In this document: piece by piece, positions 40,593 through 50,702 of the stretch
How positions within the stretch are numbered: position 1 is the stretch's first letter
Layout of the letters: each line of letters opens with the position of its first letter
Assembly: GCF_004298475.1 (NCBI RefSeq)
Contig: NZ_SCRP01000010.1
Coordinates: 62,001-126,000, forward strand
Length of the DNA stretch: 64,000 bases
From: Paraburkholderia sp.
GTDB taxonomy: Bacteria > Pseudomonadota > Gammaproteobacteria > Burkholderiales > Burkholderiaceae
Reading direction: 5' to 3'
The notes under the pieces: model-generated
What the model was told of the DNA's origin: nothing
The model's database searches: none
The model's input: the letters and a program-made list of their open reading frames with translations, nothing else
Made by a program: the position numbers and the translations under genes

Positions 40593-41896
40593 GCGCGCGC
40601 GTCCTCGTCGTCGTGATCTTCATCGTCACCCTCGTCGTCACCCTCGTCGTCACCCTCGTCACCCTCGTCCTCGTAATCGTCTTCGTCGCTGCCGATGACG
40701 AAGCCTTCGTCGGTGTACGCGCTGTCGAAGACTTCGTCGTCGAAGCCGTGTTCCTCGCTCTCCTCACCGAAGCCCAACGCGGCGATCAGCGCGTCCATGT
40801 CGTCGGGCACATCCGCGCGCCACTGCATCGCGCGGCCCGTGACCGGATGAATGAGCCCCAAACGCCACGCATGCAGCGCCTGACGTGCAAAACCATCGGG
40901 CAGCGCGGCCACGGAGCGGCGGCCGCGCGCACGCCCGTAAACCGGGTCGCCGAGCAGCGGGTGGCCGATATGCGCGCAATGCACGCGGATCTGGTGCGTA
41001 CGGCCCGTCTCCAGATCGCAGTGGATTGCGCTGACCGGCTGGCCGTGCCAAAGGGTTGCGTCGACTCGACGGAAATGCGTGCGGGCCGGCTTGCCCGTGG
41101 AGCCCGCAACCACCGCCATGCGTGTGCGCTCGCGCGGATCGCGGCCGATCGGCGCGTCGATCGTGCCCTCGTCCGGCATGTTGCCCCACACGAGCGCCAG
41201 ATAGCGGCGCTTGACGGTGCGCGCCTGGAGTTGGCGCACGAGATCGGTTTGCGCTTCGAGCGTGCGCGCGACCACCATGAGCCCCGAGGTCTCCTTGTCG
41301 AGCCGGTGCACGATGCCCGCGCGCGGCAGGCCGGAAGCCCTCTCGCCATAGCGATGCAGCAGGCCGTTGAGGATCGTCCCGCTCCAGTTGCCCGCCGCCG
41401 GATGCACGACGAGCCCGGCCGGCTTGTTGATGACGACGATTGCGTCGTCCTCGTAGACGACGTCGAGCGGCACGGGCTCAGGCGTGAATGCAAGCTGCTC
41501 GGGCAGCAGGTCGGGCACGAGTTCGACCGTCGCGCCGAGCGGGACCGGCTGACGCACCTTCGCCGGTGCGCCATCCACACGCACGCGCTGCGCCTCGATC
41601 CAGCCCTGCAAGCGGTTGCGCGAGAATTCGGGGAAAACCTTGGCGAGCACCTTGTCGAGCCGCTCACCCGCGAGCTCGTCGGGCACCTGCGCGCGGCGCG
41701 GCGCCTCCTCGGCGCGTGCTTTGGCGCTCGTGCGGGCGGACGAATCTGCAACGCCGGACGCGGATTCGTCCGCGCCGAAATCGTCGTCGAAAGCGTCGCC
41801 CGGCGCTGCGTCATCGGGCACTTCGCCCAGGCTATAATGGTCGATGCTGTTTGGGGCGCCGGGGGCGCCGCCTCCCGGAAGAACTGAACGGGTCAT
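40589..41896 (-). CDS. rluD: 23S rRNA pseudouridine synthase RluD with acidic C-terminal tail
   Basis: A 435-residue pseudouridine synthase acting on helix 69 of 23S rRNA. The start is at 41896 (MTRSVLPGG); a longer frame covers the bamD promoter region. An N-terminal Asp/Ala-rich extension of about 60 residues precedes the S4 domain ([20 protein letters not shown]) and the catalytic core with [12 protein letters not shown] holding the catalytic Asp, then the [12 protein letters not shown] segment. The last 58 residues are almost entirely Asp, Glu and Gly, encoded by 12-bp tandem repeats near 40626-40672; this tail is not part of the usual enzyme. Confidence 0.92.
   Translation of the reverse strand: MTRSVLPGGGAPGAPNSIDHYSLGEVPDDAAPGDAFDDDFGADESASGVADSSARTSAKARAEEAPRRAQVPDELAGERLDKVLAKVFPEFSRNRLQGWIEAQRVRVDGAPAKVRQPVPLGATVELVPDLLPEQLAFTPEPVPLDVVYEDDAIVVINKPAGLVVHPAAGNWSGTILNGLLHRYGERASGLPRAGIVHRLDKETSGLMVVARTLEAQTDLVRQLQARTVKRRYLALVWGNMPDEGTIDAPIGRDPRERTRMAVVAGSTGKPARTHFRRVDATLWHGQPVSAIHCDLETGRTHQIRVHCAHIGHPLLGDPVYGRARGRRSVAALPDGFARQALHAWRLGLIHPVTGRAMQWRADVPDDMDALIAALGFGEESEEHGFDDEVFDSAYTDEGFVIGSDEDDYEDEGDEGDDEGDDEGDDEDHDDEDARA
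41833..41838 (+). promoter_or_regulatory. TATAAT box upstream of bamD inside rluD
   Basis: A consensus -10 hexamer on the plus strand, 200 bases before the bamD start and within the first codons of the divergent rluD. The -35 region (around 41810-41815) is only weakly matched. It could drive bamD, giving overlapping divergent transcripts. Confidence 0.3.
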
Positions 41897-42037
41897 TGAG
41901 TCTGGGTCACCTGGGACCTGAAGCTGAACTGGAAAATGCGAGCCTTGAACACGATTACGAAACTGGCCCAACATGCGATGGCCCGTAACGCCCGTAACAT
42001 CCGTAACGCGGCGGCACAGGAATCGGACGAAACGACG

Positions 42038-42862
42038 ATGACGACGATCCGCAAGATCGGCAACATCCTTCGCATCGCCGCTTGTGGCGCCGCGCTCGCC
42101 GTGGTGGCAGCCTGCCACGGCCTGCCGGAAAAGACCGACGAAACGGCAAGGTGGAACAACAACAAATTATATACGGAGGCCCAGGACTCGCTCGATAGTG
42201 GCGACTGGGGCAAGTGCGCAAAGTACTTCGAATCGCTGCAGGGTCGCGACCCGTTCGGACATTTCGCCCAGCAGGCGCAGATCAACGTGGCCTACTGCAA
42301 CTGGAAGGATAACGAGAACGACGCCGCCGACCAGGCGATCGATCGCTTCATCAAGCTGCACCCGCAGCACCCGGACGTCGCCTACGCGTACTACCTCAAG
42401 GGCATGATCCACTTCAACGACGACCTGGGCCTGTTCGGCCGGTTCTCGGGTCAGGACATGAGCGAGCGCGATCCGAAGTCGCTGCGCGAATCCTATGACG
42501 CGTTCAAGGTGGTGGTCGACAAATACCCGCAGAGCAAGTACGCCCCGGACGCCGCGCAGCGCATGCGCTACATCGTGAATTCGCTCGCGTCGCACGAAGT
42601 CCACGCCGCCGACTACTACTACCGTCGCGGCGCCTATGTGGCTGCGATCAACCGCGCGCAGCTCGCGATCAAGGATTACAAGAGTGCGCCGGCCATCGAG
42701 GACGCGCTGCACATCATGATCCTCTCGTACCAGAAGCTCGGCCAGCAGCAACTCGCCGACGACACGCGCCGCGTGCTCGCCGCAACCTTCCCGGACAGCC
42801 CGTACATCACCGGTCATGCGCGGCCCGGTACGGAGACCAAGTCCTGGTGGCAAATCTGGTAA
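42038..42862 (+). CDS. bamD: Outer membrane protein assembly factor BamD
   Basis: A 274-residue lipoprotein of the BAM complex. The start at 42038 gives a lipoprotein signal with lipobox LAVVAAC, lipidated Cys26; upstream ATGs at 41977 and 41936 would give an overlong signal. The mature part, [17 protein letters not shown], leads into about five tetratricopeptide-like helical repeats ([44 protein letters not shown] and [16 protein letters not shown]). It ends in [11 protein letters not shown]. An intrinsic terminator follows. Confidence 0.95.
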   Translation: MTTIRKIGNILRIAACGAALAVVAACHGLPEKTDETARWNNNKLYTEAQDSLDSGDWGKCAKYFESLQGRDPFGHFAQQAQINVAYCNWKDNENDAADQAIDRFIKLHPQHPDVAYAYYLKGMIHFNDDLGLFGRFSGQDMSERDPKSLRESYDAFKVVVDKYPQSKYAPDAAQRMRYIVNSLASHEVHAADYYYRRGAYVAAINRAQLAIKDYKSAPAIEDALHIMILSYQKLGQQQLADDTRRVLAATFPDSPYITGHARPGTETKSWWQIW

Positions 42863-42884
42863 GCGATCCGGTCAAAACGGTCAG

Positions 42885-42919
42885 AAAAAAACCCGCACAG
42901 ACAATGTGCGGGTTTTTTT
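42885..42919. terminator. Bidirectional terminator between bamD and rlmD
   Basis: AAAAAACCCGCACA pairs with TGTGCGGGTTTTTTT around GACAA, followed by T-runs on both strands. It serves the convergent bamD and rlmD. Confidence 0.88.
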
Positions 42920-42977
42920 CGTCTGGCGCCGCATGGCGGATCCGCCGCGGCGCAAAGTCAGGCACCCACGCAGGCGC

Positions 42978-44462
42978 TCAGTCCCGCTCGAACAACGCAA
43001 TCGACTCGACGTGCGACGTGTGCGGGAACATGTTCACCACGCCCGCGCCCTTGAGCCGGTAACCGGCTTCGTGCACGAGCAGTCCCGCGTCGCGCGCGAG
43101 CGTCGCCGGGTTGCACGACACGTAGACGATGCGCCTGGGCAGCACGCCTTCGCCGCTCTGCGCCATGTCCGCAAGCGCCCGCGACACGGCGAGCGCGCCC
43201 TCGCGCGGCGGATCGACAAGGAGCTTGTCGAACGCGCCGAGCGCGCGCATGTCATCGGCGGTGACTTCGAACAGATTGCGGCATGCAAACGACGTGTGAC
43301 CATCCACGCCGTTCGCGCGTGCGTTGTCGAGCGCGCGCGCCGTCAGCGTTTCGCTGCCTTCGATCCCCACGACTTCGCGCGCGAGCCGCGCGAGCGGCAG
43401 CGTGAAGTTGCCGATGCCGCAGAACAGATCGAGCACGCGATCACCCGGTTCCGGCGCGAGCAGGCGCAACGCGCGGCCGACCAGCACGCGGTTGATCTGA
43501 TGGTTGACCTGCGTGAAGTCCGTCGGCTTGAACGGCATCCGGATATCGAATTCGGGCAGCGTGTAGTCGAGCTGCGCATCGAGGGGATAGAACGGGAAGA
43601 CCGTGTCGGGGCCCTTCGGCTGCAGCCAGAACTGCACGTTGTGCGCGTCGGCGAAGGTGCGCAGCAGCGCTTCGTCGGCGGCCGTGAGCGGCTCCAGAAT
43701 GCGCAGCACGAGCGCCGTCACGCTCTGCCCGACCGCCAGTTCGATCTGCGGCAAACGATCGCGGATCGACAGCCCTTCGACCAGCGCACGCAGCGGCACC
43801 AGCATGGCCGAGACGTTCGGCGGCAGCACCTCGCAGCTCGTCATGTCGGCGACATAGCTGCTCTTCTTCTCGTGGAAACCGACCAGCACGCCGCCCTTCT
43901 TCGGCACGTTGCGCACGGTAAGACGCGCGCGGTAGCGGTAGCCCCACGACGGACCGTGAATCGGCCGGAACATCGATTCGGCGCGCACCTTCGAGAGGTG
44001 GGCGAGGTTGTCTTCGAGCACGCGCTGCTTGACCGCGATCTGCGCGCGCACGTCGAGATGCTGCATCGAGCAGCCGCCGCAGGTGCCGAAGAACTGGCAT
44101 TGCGGCTTCGTGCGGATCGCGCTTTCGCGAAGCACGTCCACCACCGTCGCCTGCTCGAAGCTCGGTTTTTTGCGGTAGCTCGAATAGGTCACGCGCTCGC
44201 CGGGCAGCGCGCCCTCGACGAAAATCACCTTGCCCGGCTCGCCGGTCTCGGTGACGGTGCGGCCCACGCCGCGCGCCTCCATGTCGAGCGACACGATCTC
44301 CAGAATCGGGGCATGAAGCACCGAGGCTTCCGTGGCGGCACGCCGTTCGGCCCGGCGCTCGCGCTTCGAGCGCCTGGCGGGGGTCACAGGGGCAGCAACG
44401 GTTTCCGGTGCAGCTGCGGCGTGGAGGGATTCGGTTTGAGGATCGGGGGCAGCTTGAGACAC
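42978..44462 (-). CDS. rlmD: 23S rRNA (uracil-1939-C5)-methyltransferase RlmD
   Basis: A 494-residue SAM-dependent methyltransferase with an iron-sulfur cluster. The start is the GTG at 44460-44462, nine bases after CAGGAATC; the frame further up has no conserved sequence. A basic Ala/Arg-rich N-terminus precedes the TRAM domain (near 60-115). The cluster cysteines are in [16 protein letters not shown]. The SAM motif is [17 protein letters not shown], followed by DPPREGA and the catalytic Cys in [13 protein letters not shown]. Converges on bamD. Confidence 0.9.
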   Translation of the reverse strand: MSQAAPDPQTESLHAAAAPETVAAPVTPARRSKRERRAERRAATEASVLHAPILEIVSLDMEARGVGRTVTETGEPGKVIFVEGALPGERVTYSSYRKKPSFEQATVVDVLRESAIRTKPQCQFFGTCGGCSMQHLDVRAQIAVKQRVLEDNLAHLSKVRAESMFRPIHGPSWGYRYRARLTVRNVPKKGGVLVGFHEKKSSYVADMTSCEVLPPNVSAMLVPLRALVEGLSIRDRLPQIELAVGQSVTALVLRILEPLTAADEALLRTFADAHNVQFWLQPKGPDTVFPFYPLDAQLDYTLPEFDIRMPFKPTDFTQVNHQINRVLVGRALRLLAPEPGDRVLDLFCGIGNFTLPLARLAREVVGIEGSETLTARALDNARANGVDGHTSFACRNLFEVTADDMRALGAFDKLLVDPPREGALAVSRALADMAQSGEGVLPRRIVYVSCNPATLARDAGLLVHEAGYRLKGAGVVNMFPHTSHVESIALFERD

Positions 44463-44806
44463 CAGCGGATTCCTGACTGACAGTGGGTAAGATATGGGCG
44501 AAGGCGAAATTGTAGACGAAGTCCGCACCCGCGCCCTCGGCAGGCCGTTTCGAAAGCCGCGCGCTGTGCTGTCACGCCGCGTGCGCGGTTGAAAGATGTT
44601 TCATCGACGGTGGCGATGGCGCACATTTCGCACAATCTTGCGATGCGACAACACCGAATCGCACCGAAGATCCATTACCATAGCGACCGCTATTTCGCGC
44701 CTGCAATGAAGGCGATCATGCGGCACCGCGTTTTTAGCGTAATCCGATGGACGATAGCGCGAGCGAATTAAATCCTTGAGGCCCCACTCTTTTTACTGGA
44801 GTCGAA
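44463..44806. other. rlmD to lipoprotein spacer
   Basis: About 340 bases between divergent genes. The middle is less GC-rich with several short inverted elements, and GGAGTCGAA lies directly before the TTG start at 44807. No gene, terminator or recognised operator seen. Confidence 0.4.
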
Positions 44807-45094
44807 TTGAGCAAGCATTTTTCCAGTGCCGCGGCGATGGCTGCGCTTCTCGCCCTCGCCGCGTGCACGGGCGTCAAACCCGAGAAAGTAATCTCCAAGG
44901 TCACGCCGGGCCTCACGCAGACAGAACTGATGACTCGCCTCGGGCCGCCGGACAGCCAATACGATGACGACGGTCATGCCTGCTTCCAGTATGCGATCGG
45001 CGAGGACAATAACGTGCCGCTCGCAGTCTATTTCGACGATCAGCAACGCGTCGCCAGAACCGAACGCGCCAATTGCCGGGGACGCCTGCGCTAA
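44807..45094 (+). CDS. Small BamE/OmlA-like outer membrane lipoprotein
   Basis: 95 residues, TTG start at 44807 behind CTGGAG at a normal spacing. A short lipoprotein signal ends in the lipobox ALAAC with Cys20. The mature domain has PGLTQTELMTRLGPPDSQ, the SmpA/OmlA-type motif shared by BamE and several small lipoproteins. BamE itself is normally longer; this may be a paralogue (outer membrane protein assembly accessory or free-standing envelope lipoprotein). Followed by a 96-base gap to the EEP gene. Confidence 0.75.
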   Translation: MSKHFSSAAAMAALLALAACTGVKPEKVISKVTPGLTQTELMTRLGPPDSQYDDDGHACFQYAIGEDNNVPLAVYFDDQQRVARTERANCRGRLR

Positions 45095-45190
45095 CAGTCG
45101 CTAACGGCGGCAAACAGCCGATGTGGCGGGCTTGATGAAGCCCGTCTTTCGGCTACAGTGAAGCAGTATCGGTCCACCACTGGAGAGCCG

Positions 45191-46051
45191 ATGAAACTGC
45201 TCAGCTGGAACGTACAGTGGGGCCGCGACGCAGCAGGCGTCGTCGACCTCGCGCGCACCGTGCGCGAAGCGCGGCGGCTCGCCGATTTCGACGTGCTGTG
45301 CCTGCAGGAAATCACACGCGGTTTTGGCGCACTGCCGGGCAACCCGGGAAGCGATCAATTCGCCGAACTCGCGGCGTTGCTGCCCGGGTTTACGATCATC
45401 GAGGGCATCGGCGCCGATCTTCCCGCGCCGCACCGCACGCCCCACGCGCCACGCCGCCAGTTCGGCAACGCCATCGCAACGTGCTTGCCTGTCGCCCAGG
45501 TGTTTCGCCACTTGCTGCCCTGGCCCGCCGATCCTGCTGCACCATCGATGCAGCGCGTTGCGCTCGAAGCGGTGCTCGACGTGCCGGGTGGCGCGTTACG
45601 CGTGCTGGTCACGCATCTGGAGTACTACTCGCTGCACCAGCGGCTTGCTCAGGTGGACGAATTGCGCCGCCTGCAGCAGGAAGCTGCCCAACACGCAGCG
45701 CATCCTGCGCCCGCCGAAAACGACAACGGCCCGTTCGCCCCAACAGCGCGGCCCGCGAGCGCCATCCTCTGTGGCGATTTCAACAGCGCGTGGTCGAGCG
45801 AAGCGTACGCACGCATGCTGGAGCCGATTGTCGACAGCCCTGCTTTCGTCGACGCGTGGACCGCGCTGCATCCGGGCGCAACACCGCCGCCGACCGCCGG
45901 AGTCTACGACACCGTGCAATGGTCGTCCGGCCCGCTCGCGTGCGACTTCGTTTTCGTGACGGAGAACCTGCTCGGGCAACTGCGGCACTGCGAGATCGAC
46001 GGCGCGACGCAAGCGTCGGATCATCAGCCGATCGTGCTGGAATTCGACTGA
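45191..46051 (+). CDS. Endonuclease/exonuclease/phosphatase family protein
   Basis: A 286-residue EEP-fold metal-dependent hydrolase. The start MKLLSWNVQWG at 45191 is chosen because it begins at the first strand of the fold. Metal and catalytic residues are seen in LLSWNVQW (Asn), VLCLQEI (Glu), VTHLEYY (His), CGDFNSA (Asp, Asn) and ASDHQP (Asp-His). No signal peptide. Substrate (DNA, phospholipid or inositol phosphate) cannot be told. It converges on the PolB-like exonuclease gene 24 bases away. Confidence 0.82.
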   Translation: MKLLSWNVQWGRDAAGVVDLARTVREARRLADFDVLCLQEITRGFGALPGNPGSDQFAELAALLPGFTIIEGIGADLPAPHRTPHAPRRQFGNAIATCLPVAQVFRHLLPWPADPAAPSMQRVALEAVLDVPGGALRVLVTHLEYYSLHQRLAQVDELRRLQQEAAQHAAHPAPAENDNGPFAPTARPASAILCGDFNSAWSSEAYARMLEPIVDSPAFVDAWTALHPGATPPPTAGVYDTVQWSSGPLACDFVFVTENLLGQLRHCEIDGATQASDHQPIVLEFD

Positions 46052-46075
46052 ACCTGAAACACGCCTAAACGCCGC

Positions 46076-46852
46076 TCAGGCGCCGAACGCCGCGAGATAC
46101 TCGGCCCAGTGCGGCGCGGGCTCCATGGCGAGCGCGTTCTTGACGTGCGTGATTTCGTCTTCGTATTCGCGCTCGCTGAAGCCACCTCGCATCAACTGGA
46201 AGCGGCAATAGAGCAGATACGTGTTGACCACGTCCGTTTCGCAGTAGTTGCGGATTTCCTCGATGCGCCCCTCGCGGAACGCCGTCCACACCTGGCTGCC
46301 GTCCATCCCGAGCTTGCCCGGAAAGCCGCAGAGTTTCGCGAGTGCGTCGAGCGGCGCGTTTGCACGCGCCTGATACATCGCGAGCACGTCCATCAGGTCG
46401 GTGTGACGCGAGTGATAGCGGCTGATGTAGTTGTTCCACTTGAAGTCGCGGTCGTCTTCGCCGAGATCCCAGTAGCGCGACGCGCGAATGCCGTGCACGA
46501 GCGCGCGATAGTGCAGCACGGGCAGATCGAACCCGCCGCCGTTCCACGAGACGAGCTGCGGCGTGTACTTCTCGATGGTCCGGTAGAACGACTGGATCAG
46601 CGCAGCTTCGCCGTCCTCGGGCGTGCCGAGCGAGCGTACGCGAAAACCCTGGCCGTCACGGAACACGCAGGAAATCGCCGCGACGCGCTGCAGATGATGC
46701 GGAAGAAAATCGCTGCCGGTCTTCTCGCGGCGCGCGGCGAACGCATGCTCGGCCACTTCGGCGTCGGTGAGCGTTGCAGGAAGATCGTCGAGACGGCGAA
46801 TGCCGTCGACATCGGGAATCGTCTCGATGTCGAATACAAGAACAGGTGTCAT
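46076..46852 (-). CDS. Predicted 3'-5' exonuclease, PolB-like
   Basis: A 258-residue DnaQ-fold nuclease of the group related to the proofreading domain of DNA polymerase B. Motif I is VFDIETIPDVDG with Asp8 and Glu10, motif II is in LVSWNGGGFDLPVLHYRAL, and motif III falls in NYCETDVVNTYLLY with an Asp. No polymerase domain. It lies 30 bases behind rpoS on the same strand and may be partly co-transcribed, implying use in stationary-phase DNA maintenance (inference). Confidence 0.85.
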   Translation of the reverse strand: MTPVLVFDIETIPDVDGIRRLDDLPATLTDAEVAEHAFAARREKTGSDFLPHHLQRVAAISCVFRDGQGFRVRSLGTPEDGEAALIQSFYRTIEKYTPQLVSWNGGGFDLPVLHYRALVHGIRASRYWDLGEDDRDFKWNNYISRYHSRHTDLMDVLAMYQARANAPLDALAKLCGFPGKLGMDGSQVWTAFREGRIEEIRNYCETDVVNTYLLYCRFQLMRGGFSEREYEDEITHVKNALAMEPAPHWAEYLAAFGA

Positions 46853-46882
46853 TCAGTCGAACGGCCGGTTGAACGGCGGAAT

Positions 46883-47965
46883 TTACAGGACGGCGTCCTT
46901 ACGCACGCCGTTGGAAGCAAAAAAGCGCTTGAGGCGCACCAGCGCTTCCTGCTGGATCTGCCGCACGCGCTCACGGGTCAGGCCCATTTCGTCGGCGAGC
47001 TCTTCGAGCGTCGCGGGCTCGATATGGTTCAGTCCGAAGCGGCGCTCGATCACGTGCCGATGCTTGTCCGAGAGCCGCCCGAGCCACGCGCGCGTCAGCG
47101 TTTCCAGTTCGCGATGCTGTACTTCCGCATCGGGTGACTGGCTCTGATCGTCGGAGAGGAGATCGAGCAGGCTGCTCGCAGGATCGAGGTCGAGGGGCGC
47201 GTCGAGCGACGCCGTGTGTTCGTTGAGCGCGAGGATATCGGTGACTTCCTCGGTGGTCTTGCCTGTGAGGTACGCGATGTCGTCGATGCTCGCGTCGCGC
47301 CGGTCGGACGCCGTATTGGCGTTCAGCGAATTCTTTTCCAGATGGCGCTTCGCGCGCAGCACCTGGTTCAGTTCGCGGATCACGTGCACCGGCAAGCGCA
47401 CCGTACGCGCCTGGTTCATGATCGCGCGCTCGATGCTCTGGCGGATCCACCACGTTGCATACGTCGAGAAGCGAAAGCCGCGCGCCGGATCGAACTTTTC
47501 GATCGCGTGCATGAGACCGAGGTTGCCCTCCTCGATCAGATCGAGCAGCGGTACGCCGCGATTCAGATAACCCTTCGCAATGCTGACCACGAGCCGCAGA
47601 TTCCGCTCGATCATGACCTGGCGCGCCTCGAATTCGCCGGCCTTCGCAAGACGGGAATAGCGCTGCTCCTCCTCGACGGTGAGCAGCGGCTTCACGCTGA
47701 TCCGGTTCAGATAATGCTGGATGGTGTCGGCCGTGAGTTCGGCCTGGAGGAGCGCGCGAAAGTCGTCGGCGTCGGCTGCGGGCTCGGCGCTCTCGCGGCT
47801 GTTGCCTTCCTCATCGGAGGAATTTTCGCGCTCGTCGAAATCATGCGACTGTTCGAGTTCGGACTGCGCCTCGTCGTCGCCGGGCGCAGCGCTGTCCTCA
47901 ACCGAAACCGGGGCGGCTTGGCTGTCAGACTCGGTTTGCTGCAGACGGCGCTTCGGTTTCGGCAT
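46883..47965 (-). CDS. rpoS: RNA polymerase sigma factor RpoS
   Basis: A 360-residue stationary-phase sigma factor. The acidic N-terminal region (about 1-70, Glu/Asp-rich) is longer than in E. coli. Region 1.2 begins at DTIQHYLNRIS, region 2 carries LLDLIEEGNLGLMHAIEKFD and FRFSTYATWWIRQSIERAI, and region 4.2 ends with MGLTRERVRQIQQEAL. It follows nlpD by 12 bases; in proteobacteria the main rpoS promoter is inside nlpD. Last but one gene of the surE-pcm-nlpD-rpoS block. Confidence 0.95.
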   Translation of the reverse strand: MPKPKRRLQQTESDSQAAPVSVEDSAAPGDDEAQSELEQSHDFDERENSSDEEGNSRESAEPAADADDFRALLQAELTADTIQHYLNRISVKPLLTVEEEQRYSRLAKAGEFEARQVMIERNLRLVVSIAKGYLNRGVPLLDLIEEGNLGLMHAIEKFDPARGFRFSTYATWWIRQSIERAIMNQARTVRLPVHVIRELNQVLRAKRHLEKNSLNANTASDRRDASIDDIAYLTGKTTEEVTDILALNEHTASLDAPLDLDPASSLLDLLSDDQSQSPDAEVQHRELETLTRAWLGRLSDKHRHVIERRFGLNHIEPATLEELADEMGLTRERVRQIQQEALVRLKRFFASNGVRKDAVL

Positions 47966-47977
47966 GGTCGGCTCGCT

Positions 47978-48844
47978 TTATTGCGGCGGCAAGTACTTCA
48001 GTGGGTCGACGGGTTTGCCCTGACGGCGGACTTCGAAATGCAGCATCACGCGGTCCGAATCACTATTTCCCATTTCGGCGATCTTCTGACCTTTGGTGAC
48101 TGCATCTCCCTCTTTTACCATCAAAGCGCGGTTGTGTGCATACGCCGTCAAAAAGGTGGCGTCATGCTTGATGATAATGAGATTGCCGTAACCGCGCAGC
48201 CCATTTCCGGCATATACCACCCTTCCGTCGGCGGCGGCCTTGACCGCATCGCCCGATGCGCCGCCGATATTGATGCCCTTGTTCTTCGCATCGTCGAAGC
48301 CGTTGAGCAGCGGCCCGCGCACCGGCCAGCCCAACGCGATGCCGGCTGACGGCATCGCGGTGTCGTTCGCGCCGCCCATCGGCGCAGAGGGAGTCGGCGC
48401 GGCGTTCGCGCCCGCACCGTAGACCGGCGGCACGTTCTGCACGCTGCCGGCCGGCACAGGCGCCGTGACGACACCCGGCGTCATTGCGGTGGCGCCCGCA
48501 CCCGGCGGCACGACGCGCAACAACTGGTCGACTTCGATCTGATTCGGATTCGTGAGATTGTTCCACGCCGCGATGTCGCGGTAATTCTGGCCGTTTTCGA
48601 GCGCGATCCGGTACAGGGTATCGCCTGGTTTCACCCGATAGTAGCCGGGAGGCGGCGGCCCGAGCGGTGCGGCGGGCTGCGCAGCGGCTGCGCCGAACGG
48701 CGCAGTGCGGTCGACCACAGGCGCCTGATCGAACCGCGTCGCGCAGGCTGTCAACGCGCAGAGCGCGATGGCTGCTGCGCCGCGCCGGGCTACGGTCAGA
48801 TCGATCTTCAGACGGTTTCTTTGCATCGCGCGCAACATACTCAT
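47978..48844 (-). CDS. nlpD: Lipoprotein NlpD, LysM and M23 domains
   Basis: A 288-residue outer-membrane lipoprotein that activates the amidase AmiC at division. Start at 48844 (GGAG 12 bases before). Lipobox ALTAC gives lipidated Cys34. LysM follows (VKPGDTLYRIALENGQNYRDI), then a Pro/Ala-rich linker and a degenerate M23 peptidase domain (LLNGFDDAKNKGINIGGASG, GNGLRGYGNLIIIKH, AYAHNRALMV), lacking a full zinc-ligand set, as expected for an activator. Five-base spacer from pcm. Confidence 0.94.
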   Translation of the reverse strand: MSMLRAMQRNRLKIDLTVARRGAAAIALCALTACATRFDQAPVVDRTAPFGAAAAQPAAPLGPPPPGYYRVKPGDTLYRIALENGQNYRDIAAWNNLTNPNQIEVDQLLRVVPPGAGATAMTPGVVTAPVPAGSVQNVPPVYGAGANAAPTPSAPMGGANDTAMPSAGIALGWPVRGPLLNGFDDAKNKGINIGGASGDAVKAAADGRVVYAGNGLRGYGNLIIIKHDATFLTAYAHNRALMVKEGDAVTKGQKIAEMGNSDSDRVMLHFEVRRQGKPVDPLKYLPPQ

Positions 48845-48849
48845 CGGTT

Positions 48850-49944
48850 TCAGATCACTCCGGATTTTAAAGGGACAAAGAAAACGCGATCAAGCCGCGA
48901 TTCCCGCCACTGCGCCGGGCCCGTACGCTCGACGAGCGTCAGCACCTGGGTCGCCTCGCCACCGGCTCCTGCGGGCGATGCGACAGGCGCCACGAGCCGC
49001 CCGCCGATGGCGAGCTGCTCGAGCAGCGCCTGCGGCACCTCGAAGCCAGCGGCCGCGATCACGATCGCGTCGAACGGCGCCGCCGACGGCATGCCGAGCC
49101 GTCCGTCGCCGTAGTGCAGGCGAATGTTGGGGATGCGCAGCGGACGAAGATTCGTCTTCGCGCGCTCATACAACGGCTTGATGCGTTCAATCGAATAAAC
49201 ATCGCGTGCGATGCCGCTCAGCACCGCCGCTTGATAACCACAGCCCGTGCCGATCTCGAGCACGCGATCAAGCGCCCGCCCCGCGCCCGCGAGTTCGAGC
49301 ATGCGCGCGACGACCGAGGGCTTCGAGATCGTCTGCTGATGACCGATCGGCAACGCCGCATCTTCGTAGGCCTGGGTCGCAAGACCAGGATCGACGAACA
49401 TGTGGCGCGGCACGCCCGCAAGCGCCTGAAGCACGCGCGCATCGACGATGCCGTTCGCACGAAGCCTTTCGACCATGCGCTCGCGAACCCGTTCCGACGT
49501 CAAGGCAACCGCGCCGTTGAGCGGCACGCCTGGCGCGCCGGGTACACCCGATGCCGGCGTGCCGGGGGCGCCCGGTGTTCCAGGCGTGCGCTGCGCGGCA
49601 TTGGAACGCGTCGGCGTGGCGCGCGGCGCGGCATCGCTGCCGCGTACATCCCTTGCGCGCGCCGGCGCAGCAGGCTTGCTGCTCGCCGGGCGCTTGAGTC
49701 CTGCGCCAGGCGATTGCCCCGGCTTGCTCGTGCCGACGCCGCCGCTTACGTGCGGCACCGCGGGTTTGGCTGCAGGTTTGGCCGCGGGTTTGGCCACCGC
49801 CGTGCCCGCCGTGCCCGCCTTGCCCGCGCCACCGAGCGGCGCACGCGCTTCGCCGCCACGCGAATCCTGGCCGTCACGACGGCGCGGTTCGCGCACAAGA
49901 TCCGCGAGCCCGAGCGGAAAACGCCTGGTGCGCTCGCCGGTCAT
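48850..49944 (-). CDS. pcm: Protein-L-isoaspartate O-methyltransferase with long N-terminal extension
   Basis: A 364-residue enzyme repairing isoaspartyl residues. The catalytic core is the last 216 residues: [15 protein letters not shown], the [14 protein letters not shown] motif, [15 protein letters not shown] (SAM binding) and the C-terminal FVPL. The first 148 residues have no family counterpart: Lys/Ala/Pro repeats ([11 protein letters not shown]) and a collagen-like Gly-Ala-Pro stretch ([20 protein letters not shown]). Its ATG overlaps the surE stop by ATGA, so translation from this start is probable. Without the extension the enzyme has the usual size. Confidence 0.92.
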   Translation of the reverse strand: MTGERTRRFPLGLADLVREPRRRDGQDSRGGEARAPLGGAGKAGTAGTAVAKPAAKPAAKPAVPHVSGGVGTSKPGQSPGAGLKRPASSKPAAPARARDVRGSDAAPRATPTRSNAAQRTPGTPGAPGTPASGVPGAPGVPLNGAVALTSERVRERMVERLRANGIVDARVLQALAGVPRHMFVDPGLATQAYEDAALPIGHQQTISKPSVVARMLELAGAGRALDRVLEIGTGCGYQAAVLSGIARDVYSIERIKPLYERAKTNLRPLRIPNIRLHYGDGRLGMPSAAPFDAIVIAAAGFEVPQALLEQLAIGGRLVAPVASPAGAGGEATQVLTLVERTGPAQWRESRLDRVFFVPLKSGVI

Positions 49945-50702
49945 GAAGCGCGGCCGCCCTGACACGCCCAGGCGTGCGTCTCGGACAACATCTGCGTGTG
50001 AGTCAGGTCGAGTTGCAGCGGCGTAATCGACACGTGGCCGTGCGATACCGCGTGAAAATCCGTGCCCTCGCTCGCGTCGCGCGCGCTGCCGGATGGGCCG
50101 ATCCAGTAGATCGGCTCGCCGCGCGGGTTGGTCTGCCGGATCACCGGCTGCGAGGGATGGCGCTTGCCGAGGCGCGTCACGCGCCACTCGCCGAGTTCGG
50201 CGTACGGCAGGTTCGGAATGTTGACGTTCAGAAGCGGATGCCCCGGCAACGGATTCGCGAGGTAGTGCGCGACGATCTCGGCTGCGACGCGCGCGGCGGA
50301 ATCGAGATGCGCCCAGTCCTTGTCGGCGAGCGAGAACGCGATGGCCGGCACGCCGAACATGATGCCTTCGGTTGCGGCGGCCACCGTGCCCGAATAGAGC
50401 GTGTCCTCGCCCATGTTCTGGCCGTTGTTGATGCCGGAAACCACGAGGTCGGGCCGCTCTTCGAGCATGCCCGTGAGTGCGATATGAACGGAGTCGGTGG
50501 GCGTGCCGTTCACGTAGTAGAAACCGGTCGTCGCCGAGCGCAGCACCGATAGCGGCCGCCACAGCGTAAGCGAGTTCGACGCGGCGCTGCAGTTCTGCTC
50601 AGGCGCCATCACCGTGACCTCGCCGAGCGGTTTGAGCGCTTCGTAGAGAGCGGCGAGTCCGGGGGCGAGATAACCGTCGTCGTTGCTGAGTAGTATTCGC
50701 AT
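49941..50702 (-). CDS. surE: 5'-nucleotidase SurE
   Basis: A 253-residue metal-dependent nucleotidase/exopolyphosphatase. The start is the ATG at 50702; the long open frame above it has no conservation. Asp8-Asp9 ([12 protein letters not shown]), [10 protein letters not shown], the Asn/Gly signature [24 protein letters not shown] and the C-terminal TPLQLDLTH are all typical. It heads the minus-strand surE-pcm-nlpD-rpoS block and is divergent from a quinone oxidoreductase gene. Confidence 0.95.
   Translation of the reverse strand: MRILLSNDDGYLAPGLAALYEALKPLGEVTVMAPEQNCSAASNSLTLWRPLSVLRSATTGFYYVNGTPTDSVHIALTGMLEERPDLVVSGINNGQNMGEDTLYSGTVAAATEGIMFGVPAIAFSLADKDWAHLDSAARVAAEIVAHYLANPLPGHPLLNVNIPNLPYAELGEWRVTRLGKRHPSQPVIRQTNPRGEPIYWIGPSGSARDASEGTDFHAVSHGHVSITPLQLDLTHTQMLSETHAWACQGGRAS

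Noticed and set aside
40620..40675. CRISPR-like or regulatory repeat
   Set aside because: The repeats are in frame and encode Gly-Asp-Asp-Glu units of RluD; no spacers.
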